Positions 28,480 to 38,138 of a stretch of 64,000 nucleotides of DNA are shown in pieces; position 1 is the first letter of the stretch, and each line of letters begins with the position of its first letter. The notes below the pieces were generated by a model. It searched no databases and was not told the origin of the DNA. It saw only the letters and a list, made by a program, of their open reading frames with translations. Both the position numbers and the translations under genes were made by a program. This stretch comes from DATBJJ01 sp963750915 (GTDB lineage Bacteria > Acidobacteriota > Vicinamibacteria > Vicinamibacterales > 2-12-FULL-66-21). The stretch covers positions 351,877-415,876 of the forward strand of contig CAVVSF010000012.1 of the NCBI GenBank assembly GCA_963750915.1. The letters run 5' to 3'.

Positions 28480-29429
28480 CGCCGTCGGGGCTGCGGATCA
28501 TCTACTTCGGCACGCCCGAGTTCGCCGTCCCGACGCTGCGCGGGCTGCTCGACGCCGGTGAATCGGTCGTCGCCCTGGTCTCGCAGCCAGACCGCCCGAA
28601 GGGCCGTGGCCATCAGCTCCAGCCAACGCCGACCAAGCTGGTGGCGGCCGAGCACGGCGTGCCCGTCTGGCAGCCGGAGCGGCTCAGGGATCCCGCCTTT
28701 CTCGACCTCGTTCGCTCGGTCGCGCCGGACCTTGGCGTCGTCGCAGCCTACGGCCGGCTGCTGCCGGACGAGCTCCTGCAGATTCCCCGCCTCGGCATGA
28801 TCAACGTGCATGCCTCGCTGCTGCCGCGCTGGCGAGGCGCGGCGCCGGTGCACCGCGCCGTGATCGCCGGCGACGCGGAGACCGGTGTGACCATCATGCG
28901 GGTCGTGAAGGAGTTGGACGCCGGGGCGATGTTCGCGACCGTCACGCGCGAGATTGAACCGGACGAGACGAGCGTCGACGTCGAGCGCGGCCTGGCGGCG
29001 TCGGGCGCGGCGCTGCTGCTGGAGGTCGTGCACCAGATCGCCGGCGGCACCGCGGTCGAAACCGCGCAGGACGCGTCGCAGGCGACCTACGCCGCCAAGA
29101 TCACGAAAGAAGAAGGCCGCGTCGACTGGTCGCTGCCAGCCGAACGCCTGCACAACCTCGTTCGAGGTCTCCAGCCCTGGCCGCTCGTGTCTGGGCGGAT
29201 CAACGAGACGCGCGTTCTTCTTCACCGCACTGCGCTGTCGACGGCGGTGACGCCCGACAAGCCCGGGACGATCGTCCGCGCCGAGGGCGACCGGCTGGAG
29301 ATCGCGGCCGGCGATGGCCGCGTGCTCCGAGTGCTGACGCTGCAGCCCGAAGGCAAGCGAGCGATGTCAGCGCGCGAGTTCCTCAGCGGTCGCGCCGTCG
29401 TTCCGGGCGCCAGGATCGAACGGGGATGA
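28473..29429 (+). CDS. fmt: Methionyl-tRNA formyltransferase
   Basis: 318 residues. Formylates the amino group of initiator Met-tRNA. The catalytic Asn-His-Asp set lies in GMINVHASLLPRWRGAAPVHRAVIAGDAETGVTIM; the N-terminus IYFGTPEFAVPTL and the linker PDRPKGRG are typical. The ATG at 28473 overlaps def by 7 bases; the GTG at 28476 giving a GTGA overlap is the alternative. The C-terminal OB-fold domain is complete (AAKITKEEGRVDW to the end). Confidence 0.95.
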   Translation: MVTPSGLRIIYFGTPEFAVPTLRGLLDAGESVVALVSQPDRPKGRGHQLQPTPTKLVAAEHGVPVWQPERLRDPAFLDLVRSVAPDLGVVAAYGRLLPDELLQIPRLGMINVHASLLPRWRGAAPVHRAVIAGDAETGVTIMRVVKELDAGAMFATVTREIEPDETSVDVERGLAASGAALLLEVVHQIAGGTAVETAQDASQATYAAKITKEEGRVDWSLPAERLHNLVRGLQPWPLVSGRINETRVLLHRTALSTAVTPDKPGTIVRAEGDRLEIAAGDGRVLRVLTLQPEGKRAMSAREFLSGRAVVPGARIERG

Positions 29430-30802
29430 CTCGGACCGCCGCCGCCGGGCGTCAGCGGATCGCGCCGGCGCGCGTCGCCGCCTACGAGGTGCTGCGCGCG
29501 GTCAACGCCGGCACCGCCGACTTACCGCACGCGCTCGCACATCATCGCGGCCACCTCGCCGACGAACGCGACCGCGCTCTTGCCGGCGAGATCGTCACCG
29601 GGACCCTGCGATGGCAGGCGGCGTTCGATCACGTCGTCGCGCAGTTCGCCCGCCGCCCGGTCGGCCGGCTCGACGCCGAAGTCCTCGACGTCCTCCGCCT
29701 GTCGATGTTCCAGCTCCTGCATCTCGACCGCGTACCTGCGTCAGCGGTGGTCAACGACGCCGTCGACCTGGCACGCCGGGCCGGCAAGAAAAGCGCGGCG
29801 CCGCTCGTCAACGCCGTCCTGCGCCGGGTCAGCCGCGAGCGGCAGAAACTGCCGCTGCCGCCGCGACACCCGGATTCCAGCGATCGCGAGGCGCAGCTCG
29901 ATTACCTGTCGATCGCGCTGTCACATCCGCGCTGGCTCGCGGCACGCTGGCTGGATCGCCATGGCTTCGACAACGCCGAATCCTGGCTGCGCTTCAACAA
30001 CAGCCCGGCGGTGCTGACGTTGCGCGTCAACACGCTGAAGATCTCACGGGCAGAGCTCGTAGTCGCGCTGCAGGCGTCCGGCGTCGAAACCGAGCCCGCC
30101 CGCTTTGCGCCGGACGGGTTGCTTGTCCGCCAGGGCAACCCGCTGCTCACTCCTTTGTCGGATCAGGGATTGTTCTTCGTCCAGGACGAAGCGTCGCAAG
30201 TGGTTGCCACCTTCGTCGAGACTGCGCCCGGGCAGCGGGTGCTCGACGCCTGCGCCTCCCCCGGCGGCAAGACGATCGCGATCGCCGCGGCGCAGCAGGA
30301 TCGCGGCGTCGTAGTCGCGTCCGACATTCGCGGGCGGCGGCTCGATCTGCTGGCGCGGACCGTGGCCGCGTCCGGCGCGGCGTCGATTCGCGTCGTCCAG
30401 GCGGACGCGGCGGCGCTGCCCTTTCAATCCGGGTTCGACTGGGTGCTGCTGGACGCGCCGTGTTCCGGCCTCGGTACGATCAGGCGCGACCCCGACGTGC
30501 GCTGGCGCAGGCACGAGGCCGACCTGAACGGACTGGCGGAGTCGCAGCGGCGGATGCTGATCGAGACCGCGCGGGTGCTCCGGCCGGGGGGGCGGCTCGT
30601 GTACGCGACCTGCTCGAGCGAACCGGAGGAGAACGAGGCGGTGGTCGAGGCCGCGGTGAGCGCGGGCGGGGTCCGACCGGCGACCGCGGAGGATCTACCG
30701 TCGCCGGTCCGGGGCCTCGTAAACGCGGATGGACACTTGCGGACCTACCCGTTCAGTCACGGCCTCGAGGCGTTCTTCGCCGCCGTGTTAGTTAAGTCTT
30801 AG
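29426..30802 (+). CDS. rsmB: 16S rRNA (cytosine-967-C5)-methyltransferase
   Basis: 458 residues. The N-terminal NusB-like helical RNA-binding domain spans about residues 10-150; the Rossmann methyltransferase follows with the SAM loop VLDACASPGGKT, the motif IV DAPCSGLGTIRRDPD with one catalytic Cys and the second Cys in VYATCSSEPEENE. Start overlaps the fmt stop as ATGA, giving the common def-fmt-rsmB order. Confidence 0.94.
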   Translation: MTRTAAAGRQRIAPARVAAYEVLRAVNAGTADLPHALAHHRGHLADERDRALAGEIVTGTLRWQAAFDHVVAQFARRPVGRLDAEVLDVLRLSMFQLLHLDRVPASAVVNDAVDLARRAGKKSAAPLVNAVLRRVSRERQKLPLPPRHPDSSDREAQLDYLSIALSHPRWLAARWLDRHGFDNAESWLRFNNSPAVLTLRVNTLKISRAELVVALQASGVETEPARFAPDGLLVRQGNPLLTPLSDQGLFFVQDEASQVVATFVETAPGQRVLDACASPGGKTIAIAAAQQDRGVVVASDIRGRRLDLLARTVAASGAASIRVVQADAAALPFQSGFDWVLLDAPCSGLGTIRRDPDVRWRRHEADLNGLAESQRRMLIETARVLRPGGRLVYATCSSEPEENEAVVEAAVSAGGVRPATAEDLPSPVRGLVNADGHLRTYPFSHGLEAFFAAVLVKS

Positions 30803-30823
30803 CCGAGGGGCTTCGCGCGCCTT

Positions 30824-33503
30824 CTACCCCTCGCGCAGCGCCCTTACCGGGTCGATACGGGACGCCCGGCGCGCCGGCAGCCAGGCGGCGATCGCTCCCG
30901 TCAGCGCGAGAATCAGCGCGGCACCGATGAAGGTCGCGGGATCGCGCGCGTCCATGCCGTAGAGCAGCGTGCCGGCGAATCTCGCTGCCCAGAGACTGAT
31001 GACCGCACCGAGCGCTACGCCGAGGCCGACCATCGCGCCGACGCGGCCGAGCACCAGCCGCATCACTTCATCGCGGCCGGCGCCGAGGGCCATGCGAATC
31101 CCGATCTCGGTGCGTCGGCGGCTCACCGCGTAAGCCGTCGTTCCGTACATCCCGATGCCCGCCAGCAGCAGCGCCAGGCCCCCGAAGAAGCCGGACAGGA
31201 TCGCCATGAGCCGTTCGCGAACCAGCGCGCCATCGACGAAGGCCGCCATCGGCCGGAACGTCAGCGAGAGATTGCCGTCGACGCGAAGCGCCGCGTTCGC
31301 AACCGCGCGGGTGAGCAGCGCCGGCGAACCCGACGCCGCGCGCACGCTCATGCTGACCGACGACGGTGGGCGTTCGCCGAACGCCTGGTGCCACGGCTGA
31401 AAGAGCACCGGCGGCACCGGATCACGGACGGAGCGATAAGCGGCGTTCTCGGCAACGCCGACGATCTGGTACTCCTTGCTCTCGCGCGGGCCGGTCTCCG
31501 CCCGGACGTACTGCCCGATCGGATTCGGGTTCCCCTTGAGGAACCGCGCGACGAAGGCTTCGTTGACGATCGCCACCGGCTGGCCGCCGGCGCGGTCGTT
31601 ATCTGCGAAGTCCCGCCCGGTGCGCAGCGTCGTGCCGTAGGCGCCGAACCACCCCGGCGTCAGCGCGTTGTAGAACGTCATCCGCTCGCGCTCGGGAATG
31701 TCAGCCATGTCTGGCAGCAGCACGCCGCCGTTCCATCCCGATCCGCTGACCGGTGTGATCCGCGACAGGCCGACGCCGCTGACGCCCGGCACCTCGCGCA
31801 CCGCCGCCATCAGGCGCTCATAGAGCGGTGTCCGCGCTTCGGGCGCGACGGACGACCGCGACGAGTCGACCTGAACGACGAGGATCGGGGCCTGGTCGAA
31901 GCCGAGGTCGAGCGTCGCCAGTCGCGTGAACGTGCGCACGAACAATCCCGCTGCGACCACCAGCACGAGCGACAGCGCCACCTGGGCGATGACGAGCGGA
32001 TTGCCAAAGGCATGCGTGCGTTCGCCGGCCACCGACCGCGTCTGCTCCTTGAGCGCGTCCGTCGCCTCGGCCCGCCGCCCGCGCAGCGCCGGCCACATCC
32101 CGAACAGCAGCGCCGTGAAGGCGGCGACGGCCGTCGTGAACGCTACCGTCCGCCAGTTCAGCGACAGGTCCAGCGCCACGTTGTCGCGCGGCGTCGACAA
32201 CTGGTGCACCAGCAGCTGGCTGCCCCACCGCGCGAACAGCAGTCCGCACGCGGCGCCGATGCCGGCGAGCAGCACGCTCTCGGCGAACAGCTGCCGGGCA
32301 ATCCGGAATCGCGAGGCGCCGATCGCCAGTCTGATGCTCAGCTCGTGCCGGCGCGACGTCGCGCGCGCCAGCAGCAGGTTGGCGATGTTGGCGCACGCGA
32401 TCAGCAGGACGATCACGACGACGCCCATGACGATGAGCAGGGGCCGCTGGTAGCGGTCGCGCAGCTCGGTCGGGCCGGCCGCCGCCGGCGTCAGCGTGAA
32501 GGCCTCGCGCAGGTACTCTTCCTGGCGCTGCGGCGAGAAGTTCTGTGGCACCGTCTCGTTCCGAATCTGCGGCTGCGCCTGCCGCAGCGCCGTCGTTGCC
32601 TCATCGACCGTCTGCCCCGGCTTGAGGCGGGCGAAGATCTCGAGGACCCACGTCGACCGGGCATCGAGCCAGTGGCCGTTCCCCATCACCAGCGTCGAGG
32701 TGCCGAGCGGCACCGCGACGTCGTACGACCGCCCGACCGACGGGCCGAAAAACCCCGGCGGCGTGACGCCGACGATGGTGAACGAGACGCGGTTCAGGAC
32801 CAGCGGCCGGCCGATGACGTCGGCCGCCCCGCCGAAACGCCGCTGCCAGAAGTCGTGGCTGATGACCGCAACCGCGCCGTCGGGTCCGCCGCCGCGCTGG
32901 TCGTCGCGGGCGCTGTAAGTCCGGCCGATGATGGCCGGAACGCCGAGCGTGTCGAAGAAGTCGCCGTTGGTCCACAGCCCTTCGACGAACTCGGCCTGCC
33001 CGGCGCTCGCCAGATCGAACCGCGTGTTCGACCACGCGGCGGCGCCGTCGAAAAGCTCCTTCTGCCGGGCACGAATCTGTTCCCAGATCGGGTTCGTCCA
33101 CGATCCGCCGACCAGCTGCACCAGCCGCTCCGGTTCGCGTACCGGCAGCGTCTTGAGCAGGACGCCGTCGACGAGTGAGAACATGGCGCTGTTCGCGCCG
33201 ATGCCCAGGGCGAGCGAGAGGTACGGCGATGCCGGTGAAGAGCGGGCTCTGGCGCAGCTGCCGCAGGCCGTAGCGCAGATCCTGCCCCAGGTCGGCGACC
33301 CACCGCGTGCCGCGGGCGTCACGGCATTCTTCCTTCACTTGTTCGATGCCGCCGAACGCCAGCCGCGCCCGGCGCCGGGCTTCTTCCTCGCTCATTCCGT
33401 CGCGCACGTGATCCGCGACCAGCCGGTCGAAGTGATCGCGCAGCTCGGCGCTCAGCTGGGACTCGAGCTTCCGTCCGTTCAACAGGCGGCCCAGCCAGCT
33501 CAT
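30824..33503 (-). CDS. ADOP-family FtsX-like ABC permease, broken by a one-base frameshift
   Basis: The N-terminus MSWLGRLLNGRKLESQLSAE and the cytosolic helical ADOP domain (DHFDRLVADHVRDGMSEEEA, AFGGIEQVKEECRDARG) end at QSPLFTGIA. The reading then continues in the next frame with LSLALGIGANSAMFSLVDGV, two MacB-like periplasmic domains and two FtsX permease domains, ending LPARRASRIDPVRALREG. The join is at about 33219-33224; the span of 2680 bases is 1 modulo 3. These acidobacterial permeases have no ATPase of their own in the gene, and their substrates are not known. The gene overlaps the upstream padR as ATGA, the usual partner. Confidence 0.88.
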
Positions 33504-33847
33504 GACCGCTCCCCTTCCGCCATATCGAGAATCAGCCCGACGCCTTCGACCAGGCGTCGCCAGCCAGCCGTCTGCTGCTCCATCTCGGCCTGGCCGAGTC
33601 GTGTCAGGCGATAGAACTTCGCCTCGCGGCCCGTGTCGGACGGCTTCCACTCGGCCGCCAGCAGCTTCCGGTTCTCGAGCCGGTGCAGGGCCGGATAGAG
33701 CGTTCCCTGCTGCACCTGCACGACCTCCCTGGATATCTGCTGCAGGCGCTGGGCAATCGCGTAGCCGTGCAGCGGGCCGAGGGCCAGGACTTTGAGAATG
33801 AGCAGGTCGAGCGTGCCCTGTGGCAAGTCGGATTTCGGTGTCGTCAT
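33500..33847 (-). CDS. PadR-family transcriptional regulator
   Basis: 115 residues from ATG at 33847. It opens with LPQGTLDLLILKVLALGPLHGYAIAQRL, the standard PadR winged-helix, then VQQGTLYPALHRLENR and FYRLTRLGQAEM, with a C-terminal dimerisation helix. It is the usual partner of ADOP permeases and probably represses this two-gene operon from the promoter at 33872-33901. Confidence 0.92.
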   Translation of the reverse strand: MTTPKSDLPQGTLDLLILKVLALGPLHGYAIAQRLQQISREVVQVQQGTLYPALHRLENRKLLAAEWKPSDTGREAKFYRLTRLGQAEMEQQTAGWRRLVEGVGLILDMAEGERS

Positions 33848-33871
33848 GTCTATACCTTGCGCTTCTACACA

Positions 33872-33901
33872 TACATACCGCAGCCACGTGTCGAAGGTCA
33901 A
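33872..33901 (-). promoter_or_regulatory. Sigma-70 promoter for the padR-ADOP operon
   Basis: Minus-strand TTGACC (33901-33896), 18-base spacer, TATGTA (33877-33872). The tract after it (GTATGTATGTG) is a possible PadR site. About 25 bases separate the -10 from the ATG at 33847. Confidence 0.55.
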
Positions 33902-33937
33902 GGCATCCCATTCAACCTGTTGTACAATAACCACTTC

Positions 33938-34660
33938 ATGGCCCTGACGACGCGCGTGTGGAGCGCCGGCAAGCTGCTGCTCCTGGCCGGCGCCTGGGTC
34001 GTCACGTTCGTCCTCTTCGCTGCCGCCGCCATGCGAATGGCGGTGCAGTCCCGCGAAGTGGTCGTCCCAACCCTGGCTGGCAAGACGGTGAACGAAGCGT
34101 CGGCGACGCTCTCCGAGCTCGGCTTGGCGCTGAAGACGGAAGAGGCCCGTCGAGTGGATGCGAAAGTGCCCGCGGGACAGATCGTGATGCAGGAACCGGC
34201 GGCCGGCGATCGCACGCGGCGGCAGCGCAGCGTTCGCGCCTGGATCAGCGCCGGGCCGCGGTCGACGATCGTGCCGTCGCTCGTCGGCGAATCGGATCGC
34301 GCCGCCCAGCTGCGGGTGACCCAGGACGGCTTCACGCTGGCGTCGCTGGCCGAGATTCGCTCGGCCGAGTACGCGGCGGGCACCGTCGTGGCGCAGGATC
34401 CGCCGGCGAAAGCGCTGTCGAACACCGTCGCGCTGCTCGTCAACCGCGGCGAGCGCGGCGCGACCTACGTGATGCCCGATCTCATCGGCGCCAACGGCGA
34501 CCGTGTCTCGGATCTGCTGCGTGCGCGCGGCTTCCGCGTCGCCGTCGTCGGCGACCATCCCTATCCGGGCGTGCCGGCCGGCGTCGTCCTGCGCCAGAGC
34601 CCGCAGGCCGGGTTTCAGATTGCCCCGGGCGAACCGATCTCGATCGAGGTGAGCCGGTGA
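33938..34660 (+). CDS. Single-pass membrane protein with three PASTA domains
   Basis: 240 residues: a short N-terminus, one membrane helix (LLLLAGAWVVTFVLFAAAAM) and three PASTA repeats of about 65 residues (VVVPTLAGKTVNEASATLSE, TIVPSLVGESDRAAQLRVTQ, YVMPDLIGANGDRVSDLLRA). PASTA domains bind peptidoglycan fragments or beta-lactams, usually on Ser/Thr kinases or PBPs; no kinase is attached here. It heads an operon with rpe, overlapping it as GTGA. A similar PASTA-rpe neighbour is often next to rsmB in related genomes, so the ADOP pair between them looks inserted. Confidence 0.87.
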   Translation: MALTTRVWSAGKLLLLAGAWVVTFVLFAAAAMRMAVQSREVVVPTLAGKTVNEASATLSELGLALKTEEARRVDAKVPAGQIVMQEPAAGDRTRRQRSVRAWISAGPRSTIVPSLVGESDRAAQLRVTQDGFTLASLAEIRSAEYAAGTVVAQDPPAKALSNTVALLVNRGERGATYVMPDLIGANGDRVSDLLRARGFRVAVVGDHPYPGVPAGVVLRQSPQAGFQIAPGEPISIEVSR

Positions 34661-35328
34661 GCGCGCTGATCGCGCCGTCGCTGCTGTCGGCCGATTTCAC
34701 CAACCTCGGCGAGGCGGTGCGCGCCGCCGAGCGCGGCGGCGCCGACTGGCTGCACGTCGACGTGATGGACGGCCATTTCGTCCCGAACATCACCCTCGGC
34801 CCGCTCGTCGTCAAGGCAATCCGGCGAGTCGCGACGGTGCCGCTCGACGTGCACCTGATGATCTCGGAGCCCGACCGCTATCTCGAGGCATTCGCCGAGG
34901 CGGGCGCGGCGAGAATCTCGGTTCATGCCGAGGTGCTGCCGCACCTGCACCGGACGGTGCAGCGGATCCAGGGGCTGGGGATGAAGGCGGGCGTTGCCCT
35001 CAACCCGTCGACGCCGGTGGTGATGCTCGAAGACGTCGTCGGCGATCTCGACCACGTCCTGGTGATGTCGGTGAACCCCGGCTTCGGCGGCCAGACCTTT
35101 ATCCCGCGCAGCGAGTCTAAAGTGCGGGCGGTCCGTGAGCTGCTGTCGGCGCGCGGCGCCAGGGCGCTCATCGAGATCGACGGCGGCATCGATGCCGCGA
35201 ACGCGGCGCGGGTCGTGGCGGCGGGCGTCGACGTGCTGGTGGCCGGCCAGGCCGTCTTCGGCAGCGCCGATCCGGCAGCGGCGATTCGCGAGCTCCGAGC
35301 CGCAGTGACGGGCGCGGCGGCCAGGTGA
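34657..35328 (+). CDS. rpe: Ribulose-phosphate 3-epimerase
   Basis: 223 residues from a GTG start. Interconverts ribulose 5-phosphate and xylulose 5-phosphate. Motifs are complete: IAPSLLSADFTNL, the metal site WLHVDVMDGHFVPNITLGP, DVHLMISEPDRY, GVALNPSTP, VMSVNPGFGGQTFIP, and the catalytic Asp in IEIDGGIDAANA with the phosphate loop AGQAVFGSADP. Confidence 0.96.
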   Translation: MSALIAPSLLSADFTNLGEAVRAAERGGADWLHVDVMDGHFVPNITLGPLVVKAIRRVATVPLDVHLMISEPDRYLEAFAEAGAARISVHAEVLPHLHRTVQRIQGLGMKAGVALNPSTPVVMLEDVVGDLDHVLVMSVNPGFGGQTFIPRSESKVRAVRELLSARGARALIEIDGGIDAANAARVVAAGVDVLVAGQAVFGSADPAAAIRELRAAVTGAAAR

Positions 35329-35730
35329 AGGTCGTTCCGTCCTCCACCTCGAGCCTCCGCGTGCGCTACGCGGAAACCGACAAGATGGGCGTCGTCTACT
35401 ACGCCAACTACTTCGTGTGGTTCGAGGTGGCGCGTACCGACCTGCTGCGGTCGCTCGGCTGGAGCTATCGCGAGATGGAACAGGCCGGCATCGCGCTGCC
35501 GGTGATCGAAGCGCACTGCGACTACACGCGGCCGGCGCGCTACGACGACGAGGTCGAGATCAGGACGGAGGGGCGGCTGCTGTCGCCGATCCGGATGGAG
35601 TTCAGCTACCAGGTGTGGTTGCCGGCTGCAGTCGACCGCCGCCGCGTCCGGCAAGACCGTGCATGCCGCGGTCGACATGAACGGCAAGCCGTGCCGGCTG
35701 CCGCAACGGATTCGGGAGGTCTTTGCGTGA
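35325..35730 (+). CDS. Acyl-CoA thioesterase of the YbgC/4HBT type, broken by a one-base frameshift
   Basis: Starts at a GTG overlapping the rpe stop. VRYAETDKMGVVYYANYFVWFEVARTDLLR is the hotdog-fold signature with the catalytic Asp. The frame changes at a CCGCCGCCG repeat (about 35625-35645); past it, the expected end TVHAAVDMNGKPCRLP is in the next frame and stops at 35730, overlapping the epimerase start. The span of 406 bases is 1 modulo 3. Without correction the gene appears fused to the epimerase, which is an artefact of the shift. Family members hydrolyse short acyl-CoA and sit near envelope genes. Confidence 0.85.
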
Positions 35731-36692
35731 AGGCGTTGATTACAGGTGCCGCCGGGTTCATCGGATCGCACCTCACGACCGCGCTGCTCGACCGCGGCGC
35801 CGAGGTCACCGGCATCGACTGTTTCACCGACTACTATCCGCGGTTCATCAAGGAGATGAACCTGAAGGTGAACTCGGGCCGCCCCGGCTACACCTTCGTC
35901 GAGTCGTCGCTGCAGGACGCCGACCTGCCGGCGCTGCTGCGCGACAAGACCCACGTCTTCCATCTCGCCGCCCAGGCCGGGGTTCGAAAGAGCTGGGGCG
36001 CCGACTTCCGCGTCTACACCGACAACAACGTCGACGCGACCCAGCAGCTGCTCGAGGCCTGCGTCGGCCTGCCGCTGCACCGCGTCGTCTACGCGTCGAG
36101 CTCCTCGGTCTACGGCGACAACGTCAGCATCCCGATGCGCGAGGACGCGCTGCCGCAGCCCGTCTCGCCCTACGGCGTGACCAAGCTCGCCGCCGAGCAG
36201 CTGTGCTATCTCTATCATGCCAATCACCGCGTGCCGACGACTTCGGTTCGCTACTTCACCGTCTACGGGCCGCGGCAGCGGCCGGACATGGCGTTCCACA
36301 AGTTCATGAAGGCGGTGCTGCGCGGCGACCAGGTGACGCTCTACGGCGACGGCGAGCAGACGCGCGACTTCACGTTCGTGACCGACGCCGTCGCGGCGAC
36401 GGTGGCTGCCGGCGACAAGGGCGTGCCCGGGCGGGCGTATAACATTGGCGGCGGCTCCCGCGTCTCCGTCAATCAGCTGTTCGCGATCATCGAGCGGATC
36501 GCCGGCAAGCCGCTGAACATCAAGCGCGAGCCGTCGCAGAAGGGCGACATGCGGGACACGTTCGCCGATTCGACGCTGGCGCGGCAGGACCTCGGCTTCG
36601 CGCCGAAGGTGACACTGGAACAGGGTCTGGAAGCTGAATATCGATGGCTGGAAAATACACCGGCTCTCCTCGAGCCGAGCGCTGCATCATGA
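35727..36692 (+). CDS. NAD-dependent sugar epimerase/dehydratase (UDP-glucose 4-epimerase-like)
   Basis: 321 residues from a GTG overlapping the thioesterase stop. Extended short-chain dehydrogenase: the NAD loop ITGAAGFIGSHL, FHLAAQAGVRKSWG, SSSSVYG, and the catalytic YGVTK (Tyr-x3-Lys), then VRYFTVYGPRQRPDMAFHKF. Such enzymes alter nucleotide sugars, often UDP-glucuronate or UDP-glucose, for surface polysaccharides. Substrate not certain. It precedes bamD with an ATGA overlap. Confidence 0.9.
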   Translation: MKALITGAAGFIGSHLTTALLDRGAEVTGIDCFTDYYPRFIKEMNLKVNSGRPGYTFVESSLQDADLPALLRDKTHVFHLAAQAGVRKSWGADFRVYTDNNVDATQQLLEACVGLPLHRVVYASSSSVYGDNVSIPMREDALPQPVSPYGVTKLAAEQLCYLYHANHRVPTTSVRYFTVYGPRQRPDMAFHKFMKAVLRGDQVTLYGDGEQTRDFTFVTDAVAATVAAGDKGVPGRAYNIGGGSRVSVNQLFAIIERIAGKPLNIKREPSQKGDMRDTFADSTLARQDLGFAPKVTLEQGLEAEYRWLENTPALLEPSAAS

Positions 36693-37522
36693 ATGTGTTC
36701 GATCGTCGCTCACTGAATCTCCGGCGCCGCACGCGCGCCGCGATGGCGTCGCTGGCCGTGGCCGTGGCGCTGCTCTCCGTCGCCTGCGGCGGCGGCATGC
36801 GCCGGCCGCCGACGGGCACGCCGGATCCCGACAAGTTCCTGTTCGAGGAGGGCACCGCGGCGCTCAACGAGCGGCGCTGGCTGGTGTCGCGCGAGTTCTT
36901 CCGCGAGCTGATCGACACCTATCCGCAGTCGCGCTACCGCGCCGACGCCAAGCTCGGCATCGGCGACACCTACCTCGGCGAGTCGTCGGCCGAGTCGTAC
37001 GTGCTGGCGCTGAACGAGTTCCGCGAGTTCCTCGCCTACTACCCGACCCACGAGCGTGTCGACTACGCCCAGTACAAGCTGGGGATGACGCACTTCTACC
37101 AGATGCAGTCCGCCGATCGCGACCAGACCGAGACGCGCGAGGCGATCCGCGAGCTCACGCTCTTCGTCGAGCGCAATCCGCAGAGCGCGCTGATCGAGGA
37201 GGGCCGGGCCCGGCTGCGCGAGGCGAAGGATCGCCTGAGCCAGTACCAGTACAACGTCGGCTATCACTACTACCGTTCGCGGTGGTATCCCGGCGCCGTC
37301 GATCGCTTCAAGGTCCTGCTCGAGCGGGATCCGGAGTTCACCAGCCGCGACGCGGTCTACTTCTATCTCGGCGAGTGCTACATGAAGGCGGGGCGGCCGG
37401 CGGAAGCGCTGCCCTACTTCGATCGGCTGGTGAAGGAGTTCGAGCAGAGCGAGCATCTCGTCGAAGCGCAGAAGCGCATCGAGTTGATCAAGGCTGAGCC
37501 GGTGACCGAGACGAAAAAATAG
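36689..37522 (+). CDS. bamD: Outer membrane assembly lipoprotein BamD-like
   Basis: 277 residues from ATG at 36689, which overlaps the epimerase stop. A lipoprotein signal ends in LLSVAC with the acylated Cys followed by Gly-Gly-Gly. The mature part has five TPR-like repeats (FEEGTAALNERRWLVSREFF, ADAKLGIGDTYLGESSAESY, YYPTHERVDYAQYKLGMTHF) in the YfiO/BamD arrangement. It scaffolds the BamA complex that folds outer-membrane proteins, consistent with a diderm host. The last 35 bases overlap the convergent pgsA gene. Confidence 0.88.
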   Translation: MNVFDRRSLNLRRRTRAAMASLAVAVALLSVACGGGMRRPPTGTPDPDKFLFEEGTAALNERRWLVSREFFRELIDTYPQSRYRADAKLGIGDTYLGESSAESYVLALNEFREFLAYYPTHERVDYAQYKLGMTHFYQMQSADRDQTETREAIRELTLFVERNPQSALIEEGRARLREAKDRLSQYQYNVGYHYYRSRWYPGAVDRFKVLLERDPEFTSRDAVYFYLGECYMKAGRPAEALPYFDRLVKEFEQSEHLVEAQKRIELIKAEPVTETKK

Positions 37523-38090
37523 GGTCGCGGACCTTCTGCACCCGCTGCTCGCGGTTGAAGCGGACGTAGTACTCGATGCCGGAGGCGACGGCCAGCACCG
37601 TCGCCACCCACAGGGCGATGCGGCCGAGGATGAAGAACTGCTGGAGGTGGTCGTAGCCGAGGATCAGGAGCAGGATCGCGACCACCTGCGACACCATCTT
37701 GACCTTGCCCAGCGGCGACGCGGCGATGACGACGCCCTTCGAGTAGGCGACGCTGCGGAGCACGGTGACCGCGAACTCGCGGCCGAGGATCACCAGCACC
37801 ATCCAGGCCGGCGCCAGGTCCATCTGCACCAGCGACAACAGCGCCGCAGTAATCAGCAGCTTGTCGGCCAGCGGGTCCATCAGCTGGCCGAAGGTCGTCA
37901 CCTGGTCGCGGCGGCGGGCAAGGTAGCCGTCGAGCCAGTCGGTGAGCGACGCCAGGCCGAAAATCGCCGCGCCGACGAGCTCCATGCGCACGCCGAGGAT
38001 CAACCGGCCCTCGAACTTGGTCACCAGCACCACGACCAGCAGAGGTACGAGAAAGATCCGGGCGAGGGTGAGGGCGTTCGGAAGGTTCAT
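37488..38090 (-). CDS. pgsA: CDP-diacylglycerol--glycerol-3-phosphate 3-phosphatidyltransferase
   Basis: 200 residues, four to six membrane helices. The CDP-alcohol phosphotransferase motif is intact: DGYLARRRDQVTTFGQLMDPLADK, matching D-G-x2-A-R-x8-G-x3-D-x3-D. It begins phosphatidylglycerol synthesis. The N-terminus LPNALTLARIFLVPLLV is typical. Its 3' end overlaps the bamD gene on the other strand. Confidence 0.92.
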   Translation of the reverse strand: MNLPNALTLARIFLVPLLVVVLVTKFEGRLILGVRMELVGAAIFGLASLTDWLDGYLARRRDQVTTFGQLMDPLADKLLITAALLSLVQMDLAPAWMVLVILGREFAVTVLRSVAYSKGVVIAASPLGKVKMVSQVVAILLLILGYDHLQQFFILGRIALWVATVLAVASGIEYYVRFNREQRVQKVRDPIFSSRSPAQP

Positions 38091-38138
38091 GGCCCAAGGA
38101 GGATTCTAGCCTGAACCGGTATAAGATCGTCGATTGTC

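Noticed and set aside
35325..36692. Apparent thioesterase-epimerase fusion
   Set aside because: The true thioesterase end is found in the next frame with its own stop at 35730, and the epimerase has a GTG start overlapping it. The fusion results from the one-base shift.
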